The notes below the pieces were generated by a model that had not been told where the DNA came from, did not search any database, and saw only the letters and a program-made list of their open reading frames with translations. Shown here in pieces: positions 25,098 to 32,231 of a DNA stretch of 64,000 nt. Each line of letters starts with the position of its first letter. Position 1 is the stretch's first letter. The DNA comes from Variovorax sp. WS11 (GTDB lineage Bacteria; Pseudomonadota; Gammaproteobacteria; Burkholderiales; Burkholderiaceae_C). The position numbers were made by a program, and so were the translations under genes. The DNA is taken from positions 434,001 through 498,000 of the forward strand of contig NZ_JAAGOW010000004.1 of assembly GCF_010499245.1 (NCBI RefSeq), read 5' to 3'.

Positions 25098-25400
25098 TCA
25101 GAGCTCGAGCGTGAGAGTCGGGCCATGGCTGCGCGCGCAGCACACGGCCACATGGGTCAGTTGCTCGTCGGCGCTCAGGCAGCTGTCGCGGTGGTCGGGC
25201 TCGCCGTCGAGCCAGCGCGTGACGCAGGTGCCGCACACGCCTTGTTCGCACAGGGTGTCGATGGCCACGCCGGCGAGTTGCAGCACGTCGGCCATGCTTT
25301 CGCCGGGCTCGACGGGCAGCCGCATCCGGCTGCGCGCGAGCACCAGTTCAAAGGCCTGTTCGTTGGCAGGCAGTGGGGTTGCCATGGCGGGAATCTGCAT
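25098..25400 (-). CDS. stand-alone 2Fe-2S ferredoxin, PDR/VanB C-terminal type
   Basis: A 100-residue plant-type ferredoxin matching the C-terminal ferredoxin domain of phthalate dioxygenase reductase or vanillate demethylase reductase. The cluster motif is CEQGVCGTC with the fourth Cys in the CCARS or RDSC segment. It would pass electrons to an oxygenase, yet no Rieske oxygenase is encoded in the operon. The available oxidative enzymes are the FAD oxidase and the divergent 2-oxoglutarate-type oxygenase. ATG at 25400 lies three bases from the operator-like repeat; ATG at 25385 is an alternative. Confidence 0.85.
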   Translation of the reverse strand: MQIPAMATPLPANEQAFELVLARSRMRLPVEPGESMADVLQLAGVAIDTLCEQGVCGTCVTRWLDGEPDHRDSCLSADEQLTHVAVCCARSHGPTLTLEL

Positions 25401-25402
25401 AG

Positions 25403-25431
25403 TTGACCATTTGATTTGATCGATTGGTCAA
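25403..25431. promoter_or_regulatory. RutR-like operator upstream of the ferredoxin gene
   Basis: TTGACCA (25403-25409) and TGGTCAA (25425-25431) are perfect seven-base inverted arms with 15 bases between. Within it, 25416-25431 reads TTGATCGATTGGTCAA, which matches the known E. coli RutR consensus TTGACCA-NN-TGGTCAA at 12 of 14 defined positions. A RutR-like regulator is encoded 148 bases away. It is placed to repress the leftward ferredoxin-led operon. Confidence 0.65.
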
Positions 25432-25578
25432 ACTATGCAAAGGCTGTGCCAGTTGTGCCCGGCGACGGTTGGGATCTACCTGGGCACTTCAGGCCATCCT
25501 ATGGAGGGCTTGCCTCGAGCAATGATTCGACCGGGGCTCAGCGAACGCACCTGCCGCGGCCGGGACCGTGGTGATGGC

Positions 25579-26232
25579 TTAATCTGGTGCGAGGCCGCAG
25601 CCCAGCAGCACAAAAGTGGTGAGTTCTCGCACGATGTGCTCGCGGTCGATGGGCTCATCGGGCGCCAGGCCCAGCATGATGTGCACTTGCACGCCATAGT
25701 CGGCGTAGTGCTGCGTCATGCCCCAGATCTGCATGAGCAGGACCTTGGCATCCACGGCGCGCATGCGGCCTTCGGCGATCCAGCGGTTGATCAGGTCCAC
25801 CTTCTGCTGGGTGGACTTCACGGCGACCGGCCAGTATTTGCCCAGGTTGCGCCCGCCGCCCAGCACCTCGGTGGTGAAGATGCGCGACAGGCCCGGGTTG
25901 TCCAGTGCATAGTCAAGCTTCTTGCGCACGTAGCTGCTCAGTACCTTCTTGGGGTCGTCACTGTTGCTGTCGAATATGAAGGCCCCCGACCAGCCGTTGA
26001 GCACGGAGTACAGCAGTTCTTCATAGAGCTCTTCCTTGCTGCTGATGTAGTAGTGCAGCTGGGGTTTGGTCAGGCCCGCGCGTTCGGCGATGGCTTTGGT
26101 CGACGCGCCCTTGAAGCCGTGGCGGCTGAACTCGGCAATGGCCGCTTCGCGGATGGCGCCCAGGATGCGCTCGCGCCCCTGTTTGGCGCGACTCAGTGCG
26201 CCGGACGGGGCGTCGATTTCAGGTTCGGGCAT
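25579..26232 (-). CDS. TetR-family regulator, RutR-like
   Basis: A 217-residue repressor. The N-terminal helix-turn-helix (about 22-70) reads ILGAIREAAIAEFSRHGFKG, then TKAIAERAGLTKPQLHYYISSKEEL. The C-terminal ligand domain keeps RutR hallmarks such as LSRIFTTEVLGGG and MQIWGMTQHYADYGVQVHIMLG. RutR senses uracil or thymine and controls pyrimidine degradation in E. coli, so a pyrimidine-like inducer is plausible here. It sits between the deaminase-like gene and a RutR-type operator. ATG at 26232 gives the usual family start. Confidence 0.88.
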   Translation of the reverse strand: MPEPEIDAPSGALSRAKQGRERILGAIREAAIAEFSRHGFKGASTKAIAERAGLTKPQLHYYISSKEELYEELLYSVLNGWSGAFIFDSNSDDPKKVLSSYVRKKLDYALDNPGLSRIFTTEVLGGGRNLGKYWPVAVKSTQQKVDLINRWIAEGRMRAVDAKVLLMQIWGMTQHYADYGVQVHIMLGLAPDEPIDREHIVRELTTFVLLGCGLAPD

Positions 26233-26309
26233 GGACTGGACGGGCACGGTGGTCGAAGGAAGACGGAGGGGCGTTGCCGATTCTGCCGCTAGCGGCCTGG
26301 ATGGGCGCC

Positions 26310-26837
26310 TCACACTTTCCAGAAGCCGACATGAGGCGCACTCGCCTCCTCGATCATCGCAGGCCCGATGCACTCGATGGGATGGGGGGATGCCGCGAAG
26401 ACGTCGCGGCAGGACAGCGCTGCATCGCGCTGCTCGGCCCGCTCGCCGCGGAACGCGCGCAGGCGCACGGCATCGATGCCAAACACCACACGCCCGATGC
26501 CTGACCAGAAAATGGCGCCCGCGCACATCACGCACGGCTCGGCCGACGAGTACAGCGTGGCCTGGGCCAGTGCTTCGCGGCCGACGATCGGGCTGATCTG
26601 GCGCACAGCATTGGTTTCGGCATGGCCTGTGCAGTCACCCGTTTCGGTGGTGTTGCAGTAGGCCTCGGCGAGCAATTCGCCGTCGGCGCCAATCACCACG
26701 GCGCCAAACGGACGGTTGCCGCGCGCGCGTGCCGTGCGCGACCAGGCGATGGCCTGGCGCAGGTAGGTGCCATCGGTGCCATCGACGAGCGTAGCTTCTT
26801 CGAGTGGTGCGGGGGATGCAGTCATGAGGGCGGGCAT
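26310..26837 (-). CDS. nucleoside deaminase-like zinc hydrolase (CDA/TadA fold)
   Basis: A 175-residue deaminase of the guanine/cytosine/TadA-type superfamily. The zinc ligands and catalytic Glu are intact: HAE in GHAETNAVR near 80, and PCVMCAGAIFW near 105. The fold starts with AIAWSRTARARGNRPFGAVVI, as in guanine deaminase-type proteins. It likely removes an exocyclic amine from a heterocycle in the locus. ATG at 26837 or 26825 is possible; the difference is four residues. It is divergent from the 2-oxoglutarate-type oxygenase. Confidence 0.88.
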   Translation of the reverse strand: MPALMTASPAPLEEATLVDGTDGTYLRQAIAWSRTARARGNRPFGAVVIGADGELLAEAYCNTTETGDCTGHAETNAVRQISPIVGREALAQATLYSSAEPCVMCAGAIFWSGIGRVVFGIDAVRLRAFRGERAEQRDAALSCRDVFAASPHPIECIGPAMIEEASAPHVGFWKV

Positions 26838-26923
26838 GGGGTGTCTTTGTCGGTCGTGTGATGGGAGGTGTTCAACGGCAGGATGTCTGCATGCCCGCCG
26901 CTGCCGATGCCTGCGTGGTGCAT

Positions 26924-26969
26924 TTGGCATGCCAATACAGGCACTCTTCTTGCAAGATCTGTGGCAAGA
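26924..26969. promoter_or_regulatory. two palindromes in the divergent promoter region
   Basis: TTGGCATGCCAA (26924-26935) is a perfect 12-base palindrome. Twelve bases further, TCTTGC (26948-26953) and GCAAGA (26964-26969) are six-base arms around ten bases. They lie midway between the leftward deaminase start (26837) and the rightward oxygenase start (27092), where a dimeric regulator could control both. They do not resemble the RutR-type repeat. Confidence 0.5.
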
Positions 26970-27091
26970 GTAGAAGCGTTCACTGCGCAGCCGTCATGTC
27001 CTTGTGCATGGTGGCGGGGCCAGTCGGAAATTGCTCTTGAAGCCCGCACCACGCGGTGTGCCAACGCGCACCGTGACTTCAGGAGAACCGC

Positions 27092-28084
27092 ATGACCACC
27101 GCCACCCACGACATGACCGAGCTGCAGAGAGAAACGCGCATGGGCGCGACCGGCTCGGAAACCAGCAACCGTGAGATACGCCGCATCGACCTTTTGGACT
27201 TTGCGCAGCGCAAGACCGGCATCGCCAACCAACTTTGGGATGCCGCCGTCGATGAGGGCTTCTTCCAGATCGTGAACCACGGCATCGCGCTGGCCGATGT
27301 GCGCAACGCCTTCGCCATGACCGAGCGCTTCTTTGCGCTGCCTGATGCCGTGAAGGCCCGGTACCCTTTTAAGAAGGCCCTGAATGTCGGATGGGAGAGC
27401 CGTGCCCAGGTGCGTCCGTCCACGGGCACACCCGACCAGAAGGAGTCCTACCAGATCACCCGCCCGCACATGGAAGGCTTGTGGCCCACCGATGAAGAAC
27501 TGGCGGGGTTCAAGGCGACCATGCTGGCTTTCGAAGGACAGTGCTGGCAGTTGGCGATGCAGGTGCTGTCGTGTTTTGCATGGAAACTGGGCTTCGATGA
27601 CTTCTTCTTCCAGCGTGCGCACGACCCGGCGCAGCCCAGCTACCAGAGCACCTTGCGCCTGCTGCACTACTTTGCAACGCCGCCAGAGCAGCAGGCCAGC
27701 CTGGGCCTGTGGCGCGCCGGTGCGCATACCGATTTCGACTGCCTCACCCTGCTGTTCCAGCGGCAAGGGCAGGGTGGCCTGCAGGTGTGCCCGGGCAAGG
27801 AGATGGAGAGCCAGGCCTGGACGTCGGTGGAGCCCGACGAGCTGGCGATCACCTGCAATATCGGCGACATGCTGATGCGCTGGAGTGATGATTGGTTGCC
27901 TTCCAACTTCCACCGCGTAAGGAACCCGCTGCCCGGTGAATACATGGGCTCGCGCTACAGCATGGCATTCTTCGCTCAGGCCAACCGGGACGCCATCATC
28001 GAAGGGCCGGGCCGGAAGTACCCGGCAATCGCAGCCGGGGATTATCTGAACCAGCGCGTGGCGGCCAATTTCAAGGTTTATTGA
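27092..28084 (+). CDS. isopenicillin N synthase-family Fe(II)/2-oxoglutarate-type oxygenase
   Basis: A 330-residue double-stranded beta-helix oxygenase. The iron triad is H-x-D in AGAHTDFDCLTLL near 210 and the distal His in NFHRVRNP near 272. RYSMAFF supplies the Arg-x-Ser that binds 2-oxoglutarate. The N-terminal half has DEGFFQIVNHGI, the DIOX_N signature. Fungal thymine 7-hydroxylase belongs to this family, so hydroxylation of a methyl or ring carbon of a heterocycle is plausible. ATG at 27092 follows CAGGAGAA. It is divergent from the deaminase/TetR/ferredoxin side and is likely co-controlled with it. Confidence 0.9.
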   Translation: MTTATHDMTELQRETRMGATGSETSNREIRRIDLLDFAQRKTGIANQLWDAAVDEGFFQIVNHGIALADVRNAFAMTERFFALPDAVKARYPFKKALNVGWESRAQVRPSTGTPDQKESYQITRPHMEGLWPTDEELAGFKATMLAFEGQCWQLAMQVLSCFAWKLGFDDFFFQRAHDPAQPSYQSTLRLLHYFATPPEQQASLGLWRAGAHTDFDCLTLLFQRQGQGGLQVCPGKEMESQAWTSVEPDELAITCNIGDMLMRWSDDWLPSNFHRVRNPLPGEYMGSRYSMAFFAQANRDAIIEGPGRKYPAIAAGDYLNQRVAANFKVY

Positions 28085-28099
28085 ATAGGTGCGCGCAGG

Positions 28100-28510
28100 A
28101 GGACGCCCCCGCCTGGGGCGCATTTCCCGAGAAGTTACCGATGCGGAACGATGCAGTTGCTGTTCGCAGCACTTCATCCGTTCCGGCGGCAGCTCGCTCA
28201 CCAGGCCGGCCTCAGCATCGGCATCCGCCTTGCGCGCGGCGTGGTCGACGATGAACTGGATGACGACCGGTACCGCAACGGGCATTCGCAGCGCCTGGCC
28301 ATAGCGCGCGGCGTACCAGGCGCACCAATAGCGCATCGCCGAGGCATAGGAGACGCGCGTGTTGATCGATTCTCCTTCGCGCAGCAGCGCGCGCTGCGGC
28401 TTCGGTGGTTTGCGTCAAGCGCGCCGGATCCAGCTGTTGAGGTCAGTTACGGGAAGCGCCCCCTGAATTTGCTTGGCTACAGAATGCGGTAGAACGTCTT
28501 CACGGCTCAT
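28100..28510 (-). pseudogene. tyrosine recombinase N-terminal fragment (second of a tandem pair)
   Basis: ATG at 28510 starts MSREDVLPHSVAKQIQGAL inside the last codons of the preceding recombinase (11-base overlap). After frame changes it continues ESINTRVSYASAMRYW and CAWYAARYGQALRMP, the core-binding (SAM-like) domain of phage-type integrases, then ends near 28100 with no catalytic domain. It is an inactive, truncated gene that abuts the 2-oxoglutarate oxygenase gene. Confidence 0.7.
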
Positions 28511-28668
28511 CCAGCATCTGGCTGACTTTGCTCCCGAGCGCGCTCTCGGCGCGGAAGTAGCCCATCACGATCGCGACGCTGTGATGCCCGGTCATCGCCA
28601 TCGTCTCGGGCAGCGACATGTTCTGCCGGCCGGCCTCCGTCACGAACCGGCCCTGAGCGAGTGCACGC
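28500..28668 (-). pseudogene. tyrosine recombinase C-terminal fragment (first of a tandem pair)
   Basis: It shows the catalytic C-terminus: HSLRAG (the HxxR box), a one-base frameshift, FVTEAGRQNMSLPETMAMTG, then GHHSVAIVMGYFRAES with the nucleophilic Tyr, ending QMLDEP. Its stop overlaps the start of a second recombinase. Overlapping tandem tyrosine recombinases are characteristic of recombinase-in-trio (RIT) elements; this attribution is inference. The 5' part is replaced by the duplicated ribokinase fragment. Confidence 0.72.
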
Positions 28669-28683
28669 TAAAACTTCCCTCCA

Positions 28684-29501
28684 TCAGCGCGCACCACCGG
28701 GCTCGGCTGCGGCACCGCGGGCAGTGCAGCGAGGTCTTGCCGACGCGGCATCGACACCTGCGCGCCCGCCTTCGTCACGCTGAGCGCGGCAGCCTGGATG
28801 CCGAGGGCGATGCCGGCATCGATAGATGCCTTCCTCGCAAGCGCTGCACACAGGGCACCGATGAAGGTGTCGCCGGCCGCCGTGGTGTCGACCGCGCGGA
28901 CTGACAGGGCCTCGAAGTGGCGGCTGCCCTCAGCGTTGGCGACCACGACACCGTGAGCGCCCATTGTGAGGATCACGTGAGCAGGTCCGCGCTGTCGCAG
29001 GGCAGCGGCCGCGCAGGCGGCGCTCACCGTGTCGCCCACCGTCATGCCGCTCAGCATCGCGGCTTCGGTCTCGTTCACTACGAGGATGCCCACCAGCGGC
29101 AACAGGGTGTCGGGCAACGCCTGAGCGGGAGCAGGATTCAGCACCACCGTGCAGCCAGCGGCATGCGCGATCGCCGCCGCCTCGCACACCGCCGCCATCG
29201 GCACCTCGAGTTGCAGCGATACGATGCGCGCCGTCGCGAGCGTGCTGCGCAGCCGGCCGATGTCTTCGGTGCCGACGGACGCGTTCGCGCCGGGACTCAG
29301 CGCGATGCGGTTCTGCGCACCGTCGTCGACCATGATCAAGGCCACTCCGGTCGACGCTGCATCGGTGGCCACCTGTCGAGCATCCACGCCGTCGGCTTCG
29401 AGCGAGGCCTTCAGCGCAAGCCCGAAGGCGTCGTTGCCGACGCGCCCGACGATCGCGACCCGAGCGCCCTGCCGCGCGCACGCGACGGCCTGGTTGGCTC
29501 C
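28684..29501 (-). pseudogene. truncated second copy of ribokinase (direct repeat copy B)
   Basis: This is near-identical to 11719-12537. The first about 45 codons, including the start and the GGK part of PfkB signature 1, are missing: sequence changes abruptly at 29501 within GANQAV. A one-base deletion near 28690 alters the last residues. The catalytic DTTAAGDTF segment is preserved, but without the N-terminal strand the protein should not fold normally. It forms the right-hand member of direct repeats that flank about 17 kb. Confidence 0.92.
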
Positions 29502-29730
29502 GCGTTGACGCGCGAGCGTCGCATCGCGGTGACGCGAGCGGCGATCGGGTAGAGCGCTTGGGGCGCCCCCAGAGGGGCCGGCGGTGACACATTGTCTTTG
29601 CAAGCTTGGCGGTGAGAAGCGAGTGACACATTTCCTTCGCAAATCGCGCAAGTCCTTGCTGGACGTGCCTTTGCCATGGATCGGCCCGTGCCCAGAAGAC
29701 AAGTGACACATTTGCCTGCGCAAGAGTGAC
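29502..29730. mobile_element. insertion-sequence terminus remnant with three GTGACACATT repeats
   Basis: GTGACACATT followed by a TTTGCAA or CGCAA tail occurs at about 29584, 29623 and 29703 in the same direction. Repeated 10-20 base motifs near the end are characteristic of IS21-family termini, where the transposase binds multiple sites. No transposase gene remains in the window. The element end abuts the truncated ribokinase copy, so it probably took part in making that junction. The IS21 assignment is tentative. Confidence 0.5.
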
Positions 29731-30027
29731 CACAGTTGGTTTTTGCTACGATCGCCGACGGCAACGCCCGCCTCATGGAGGGCTACCGCTGCGAGCATGC
29801 GGCATTTCGTGCAGCCGCCTACCGCCCGGGGCTTTGCGACGAGATCTGGAGCGAGTTGGACGAGCTTGCCGAACGGCCGATCAGCGCGGATTCCGAGGGA
29901 CAGCGGCAGCGGCATCAGCTCATTCGGCGGCACGATGGCGCTGTCCGAAGCCGATTTCTGACGAGCCCCCGCTTTCACCCGGAAGTCTTCATGCCATCCC
30001 GTCACGCACCGACGGCTCGGCAAATTC
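29731..30027. other. interval without a supported gene
   Basis: Open frames exist on both strands (for example 29736-30035 rightward) but show no recognisable family. It contains a 30-base block at 29907-29936 that is the exact reverse complement of 32813-32842, inside the enoyl-CoA hydratase gene. The interval looks like rearranged debris next to the regulator gene. Confidence 0.5.
29907..29936 (-). repeat. 30-base exact inverted copy of part of the enoyl-CoA hydratase gene
   Basis: Read on the minus strand this gives the codons for IVPPNELMPL, identical base for base with 32813-32842. Flanking bases lose similarity quickly. It is either a fragment of a related hydratase gene or a short duplicated piece. 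Confidence 0.85.
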
Positions 30028-30873
30028 TCATCTGAGCGCAGAGCGCGCCACCTTCTTGGCGCGCGAGGTACCGGCGTTGCTCCCGGGTCGGCGTGATGCT
30101 GCGGGAGGCACGCTGACCATCAAGGCGGCCGCGGCATCGGTTCGTTGCCGTTCTGCCGTCGTTTTGCCCGGGTAAGCCTCGACTTCAGAAGCCAGCAACT
30201 GCCGGGGCACGGTGGAGACGAAATCCCTGAAGTCGCGGCCGCCGATGGAGATGTGGTCGATCATCAACTGGCCGGCGGCAGTGGCGTCTCCCGCCAGGAT
30301 GGCCTCGAGGATGCGCGCGTGCTCTTCGCGCGAGCGCCGGATGCGGGACTGGTTCTGGAAAACGCTTTGTCGATAGGCCTGCGTGCGGCGACGAATGTGG
30401 GCGATCTCGAGCATCAGCGCTTCATTGCGGCAAGCGCGATAGAGGATCTCGTGGAACTCGGCGTTCGCGCGCCCATAGGCCTGCGCATCGAGCGTGGTTT
30501 CGAACACCTCGCTGGAGTCATGAACTTGCCGGAGTGCAGCCAGGTCCTCGGCGCTGATGCGCCGGGTTGCCAGCTTGGCGCAGGCGCCTTCCAGTTCGGC
30601 GAGAAGTTCCAGCAAGTTGGCCAGCTCCGGGATCGACAACCGGGACACGTAGATGCCCGCGCGCGGCGCGATGGATACCAGCCCACGTACCGACAGCTGC
30701 AGCAGCGCCTCTCGCACCGGCGTACGAGACACGCCGAAGCGCTGCGCCAGTGCTTCTTCATCCAGCGCGTCTCCCGGCATCAGCGCGCCGTTGCTGATGT
30801 CGTGCTCGAGCTGTTGACGGACTGACTCGGACGCACTGAGCTTTCGAGCGGAAGAGGGGGCTTCGGAGTGCAT
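30028..30873 (-). CDS. GntR-family (FCD) transcriptional regulator
   Basis: A 281-residue regulator, divergent from the CoA-transferase operon that it probably controls. The winged helix-turn-helix (about 15-80) has DEEALAQRFGVSRTPVREALLQL. The FCD domain has the metal-binding pattern ANAEFHEILYRA, RSREEHARILEAI and MIDHI. A basic, probably disordered tail of about 40 residues (ending TSRAKKVARSALR) is longer than usual and may reflect a displaced stop codon at the edge of the scar region. A palindrome overlapping the divergent promoter is its likely site. Confidence 0.9.
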   Translation of the reverse strand: MHSEAPSSARKLSASESVRQQLEHDISNGALMPGDALDEEALAQRFGVSRTPVREALLQLSVRGLVSIAPRAGIYVSRLSIPELANLLELLAELEGACAKLATRRISAEDLAALRQVHDSSEVFETTLDAQAYGRANAEFHEILYRACRNEALMLEIAHIRRRTQAYRQSVFQNQSRIRRSREEHARILEAILAGDATAAGQLMIDHISIGGRDFRDFVSTVPRQLLASEVEAYPGKTTAERQRTDAAAALMVSVPPAASRRPGSNAGTSRAKKVARSALR

Positions 30874-30972
30874 AAGCGGGCAGACGGATCTGGAAGTCGC
30901 AGTCGGTGCAGTTTAGCCGCTCAGCACATCAGTTAGCCCTGTTATCACGTCATTTCTAGGAATAGATATATC

Positions 30973-31006
30973 TCACGTTGACATTGATGTACGTGACAGG
31001 TAATCT
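30973..31006 (+). promoter_or_regulatory. sigma70-type promoter overlapped by an operator palindrome
   Basis: TTGACA at 30978-30983 and TAATCT at 31001-31006 are separated by 17 bases, an almost consensus promoter placed 31 bases before the CoA-transferase start. TCACGT (30973-30978) and ACGTGA (30991-30996) are perfect arms that straddle the -35 and spacer. A FadR-type dimer bound here would block polymerase. It is the clearest promoter in the window. Confidence 0.75.
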
Positions 31007-31037
31007 GGAAGAAATTTCGGAGACGAAAGGTTCCTGC

Positions 31038-32231
31038 ATGAAACCGGTGATGAACGAGGGCGCTCTGCGGCGCTTCAGGGTGATCGACCTCAGCCAGGTG
31101 CGCGCAGGGCCCACCTGTGTGAAGCAGTTGGCTGACTTCGGCTCGGACGTGATCAAGGTGGAGCCGCCCGCCGGCGTCCAGCGCGGCGAGCTGTATGTCG
31201 GCGCTCGGGATGGGGCCGACATGCAAAACCTTCACCGCAACAAACGCTCGATCACGCTGGACCTGAAGTCGCCCCGCGGCCGCGAGGTGCTGTTGAGGCT
31301 GGTGCGCACCGCCGACGTCGTGGTGGAGAACTTTCGGCCGGACGTCAAGAACCGCCTGGGGATCGACTACGCCGCGCTCAGCGCGGTCAATCCGAAGGTG
31401 GTGCTCGTCAGCATCTCGGGCTTCGGCCAGGACGGCCCCTACCAGCGCAGGCCGGGCTTCGACCAGGTGCTGCAAGGGATGTGCGGCCTGATGAGCACCA
31501 CCGGGGCGCCGCAGGGCGAGCCGATGCGCGCAGGCGCGGCCGTCATCGACGTGACGGCGGGCCTCTACGCGGCGCTCGGTGCCATGACCGCGCTGCTCGA
31601 GCGCGAGGCCAGCGGCCGCGGCCAGTGGGTGCAGATCTCCCTTCTGCACACGGGTATCGGGCTGATGGACTTTCAGGCGGCCCGCTACCTGGTCGACGGT
31701 ACCGTGGCCGGGCGGGTCGGCAACGACCATCCCACCAGCATGCCCACCTCCGCCTATCCGACGCGCGACGGCTACCTGAACGTTGGCGCCGGCGGCGATG
31801 CCATGTGGCGGGCGCTCTGTGGCGCCATCGGGCAGCCGGAGCTGGCCTTGCGGCCCGAGTTCGCGAGCGACCCAGACCGGGTGCGCAACCGGGCCGAACT
31901 CAACCGCATCCTGGGCGAGGCCTTCAGCGCCCGACGCACCGACGAGTGGGTGGAGGCGCTGGACGCCGCCGACGTGCCATGCGGGCCGATCTACAGCATG
32001 GACCAGGTCTTCGATGACCCGCAGGTCCGGCACTGCGGCATCGCCGCGCCGGTGCGGCACCCGCAGCGCGGCATGCTGCACCTGATCTCGCAGGTGGTGG
32101 GGCTGACGCGAACGCCCGCGCGCATCGCCGCGACGCTGGAGGACAAGGGCGGCAGCACCGTGGAGTTGCTCGGCGAACTGGGCTTCAACGCGGGCGAGGT
32201 CGAGCGGATGCAAGCCGAGGGGGTGGTATGA
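31038..32231 (+). CDS. CaiB/BaiF family class III CoA-transferase
   Basis: A 397-residue enzyme that moves CoA between acyl groups through an aspartyl anhydride. The N-terminal SQVRAGPTCVKQLADFGSDVIKVE and HRNKRSITLDLKSP motifs are standard. The catalytic Asp is in AAVIDVTAG near 176. ATG at 31038 follows GAAAGG and lies just below the strong promoter. As first gene of the operon it likely activates the substrate, an imported organic acid, to its CoA ester for the hydratase encoded next. Confidence 0.92.
   Translation: MKPVMNEGALRRFRVIDLSQVRAGPTCVKQLADFGSDVIKVEPPAGVQRGELYVGARDGADMQNLHRNKRSITLDLKSPRGREVLLRLVRTADVVVENFRPDVKNRLGIDYAALSAVNPKVVLVSISGFGQDGPYQRRPGFDQVLQGMCGLMSTTGAPQGEPMRAGAAVIDVTAGLYAALGAMTALLEREASGRGQWVQISLLHTGIGLMDFQAARYLVDGTVAGRVGNDHPTSMPTSAYPTRDGYLNVGAGGDAMWRALCGAIGQPELALRPEFASDPDRVRNRAELNRILGEAFSARRTDEWVEALDAADVPCGPIYSMDQVFDDPQVRHCGIAAPVRHPQRGMLHLISQVVGLTRTPARIAATLEDKGGSTVELLGELGFNAGEVERMQAEGVV

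Noticed and set aside
28684..29501. Second ribokinase copy as an active paralogue
   Set aside because: It lacks the start and the first PfkB motif and is otherwise nearly identical to the complete gene, so it is a truncated duplicate.
29736..30035. 99-residue rightward frame next to the GntR gene
   Set aside because: It has no recognisable domain, overlaps the regulator's 3' end and an exact inverted fragment of the hydratase gene, and sits in rearranged DNA.
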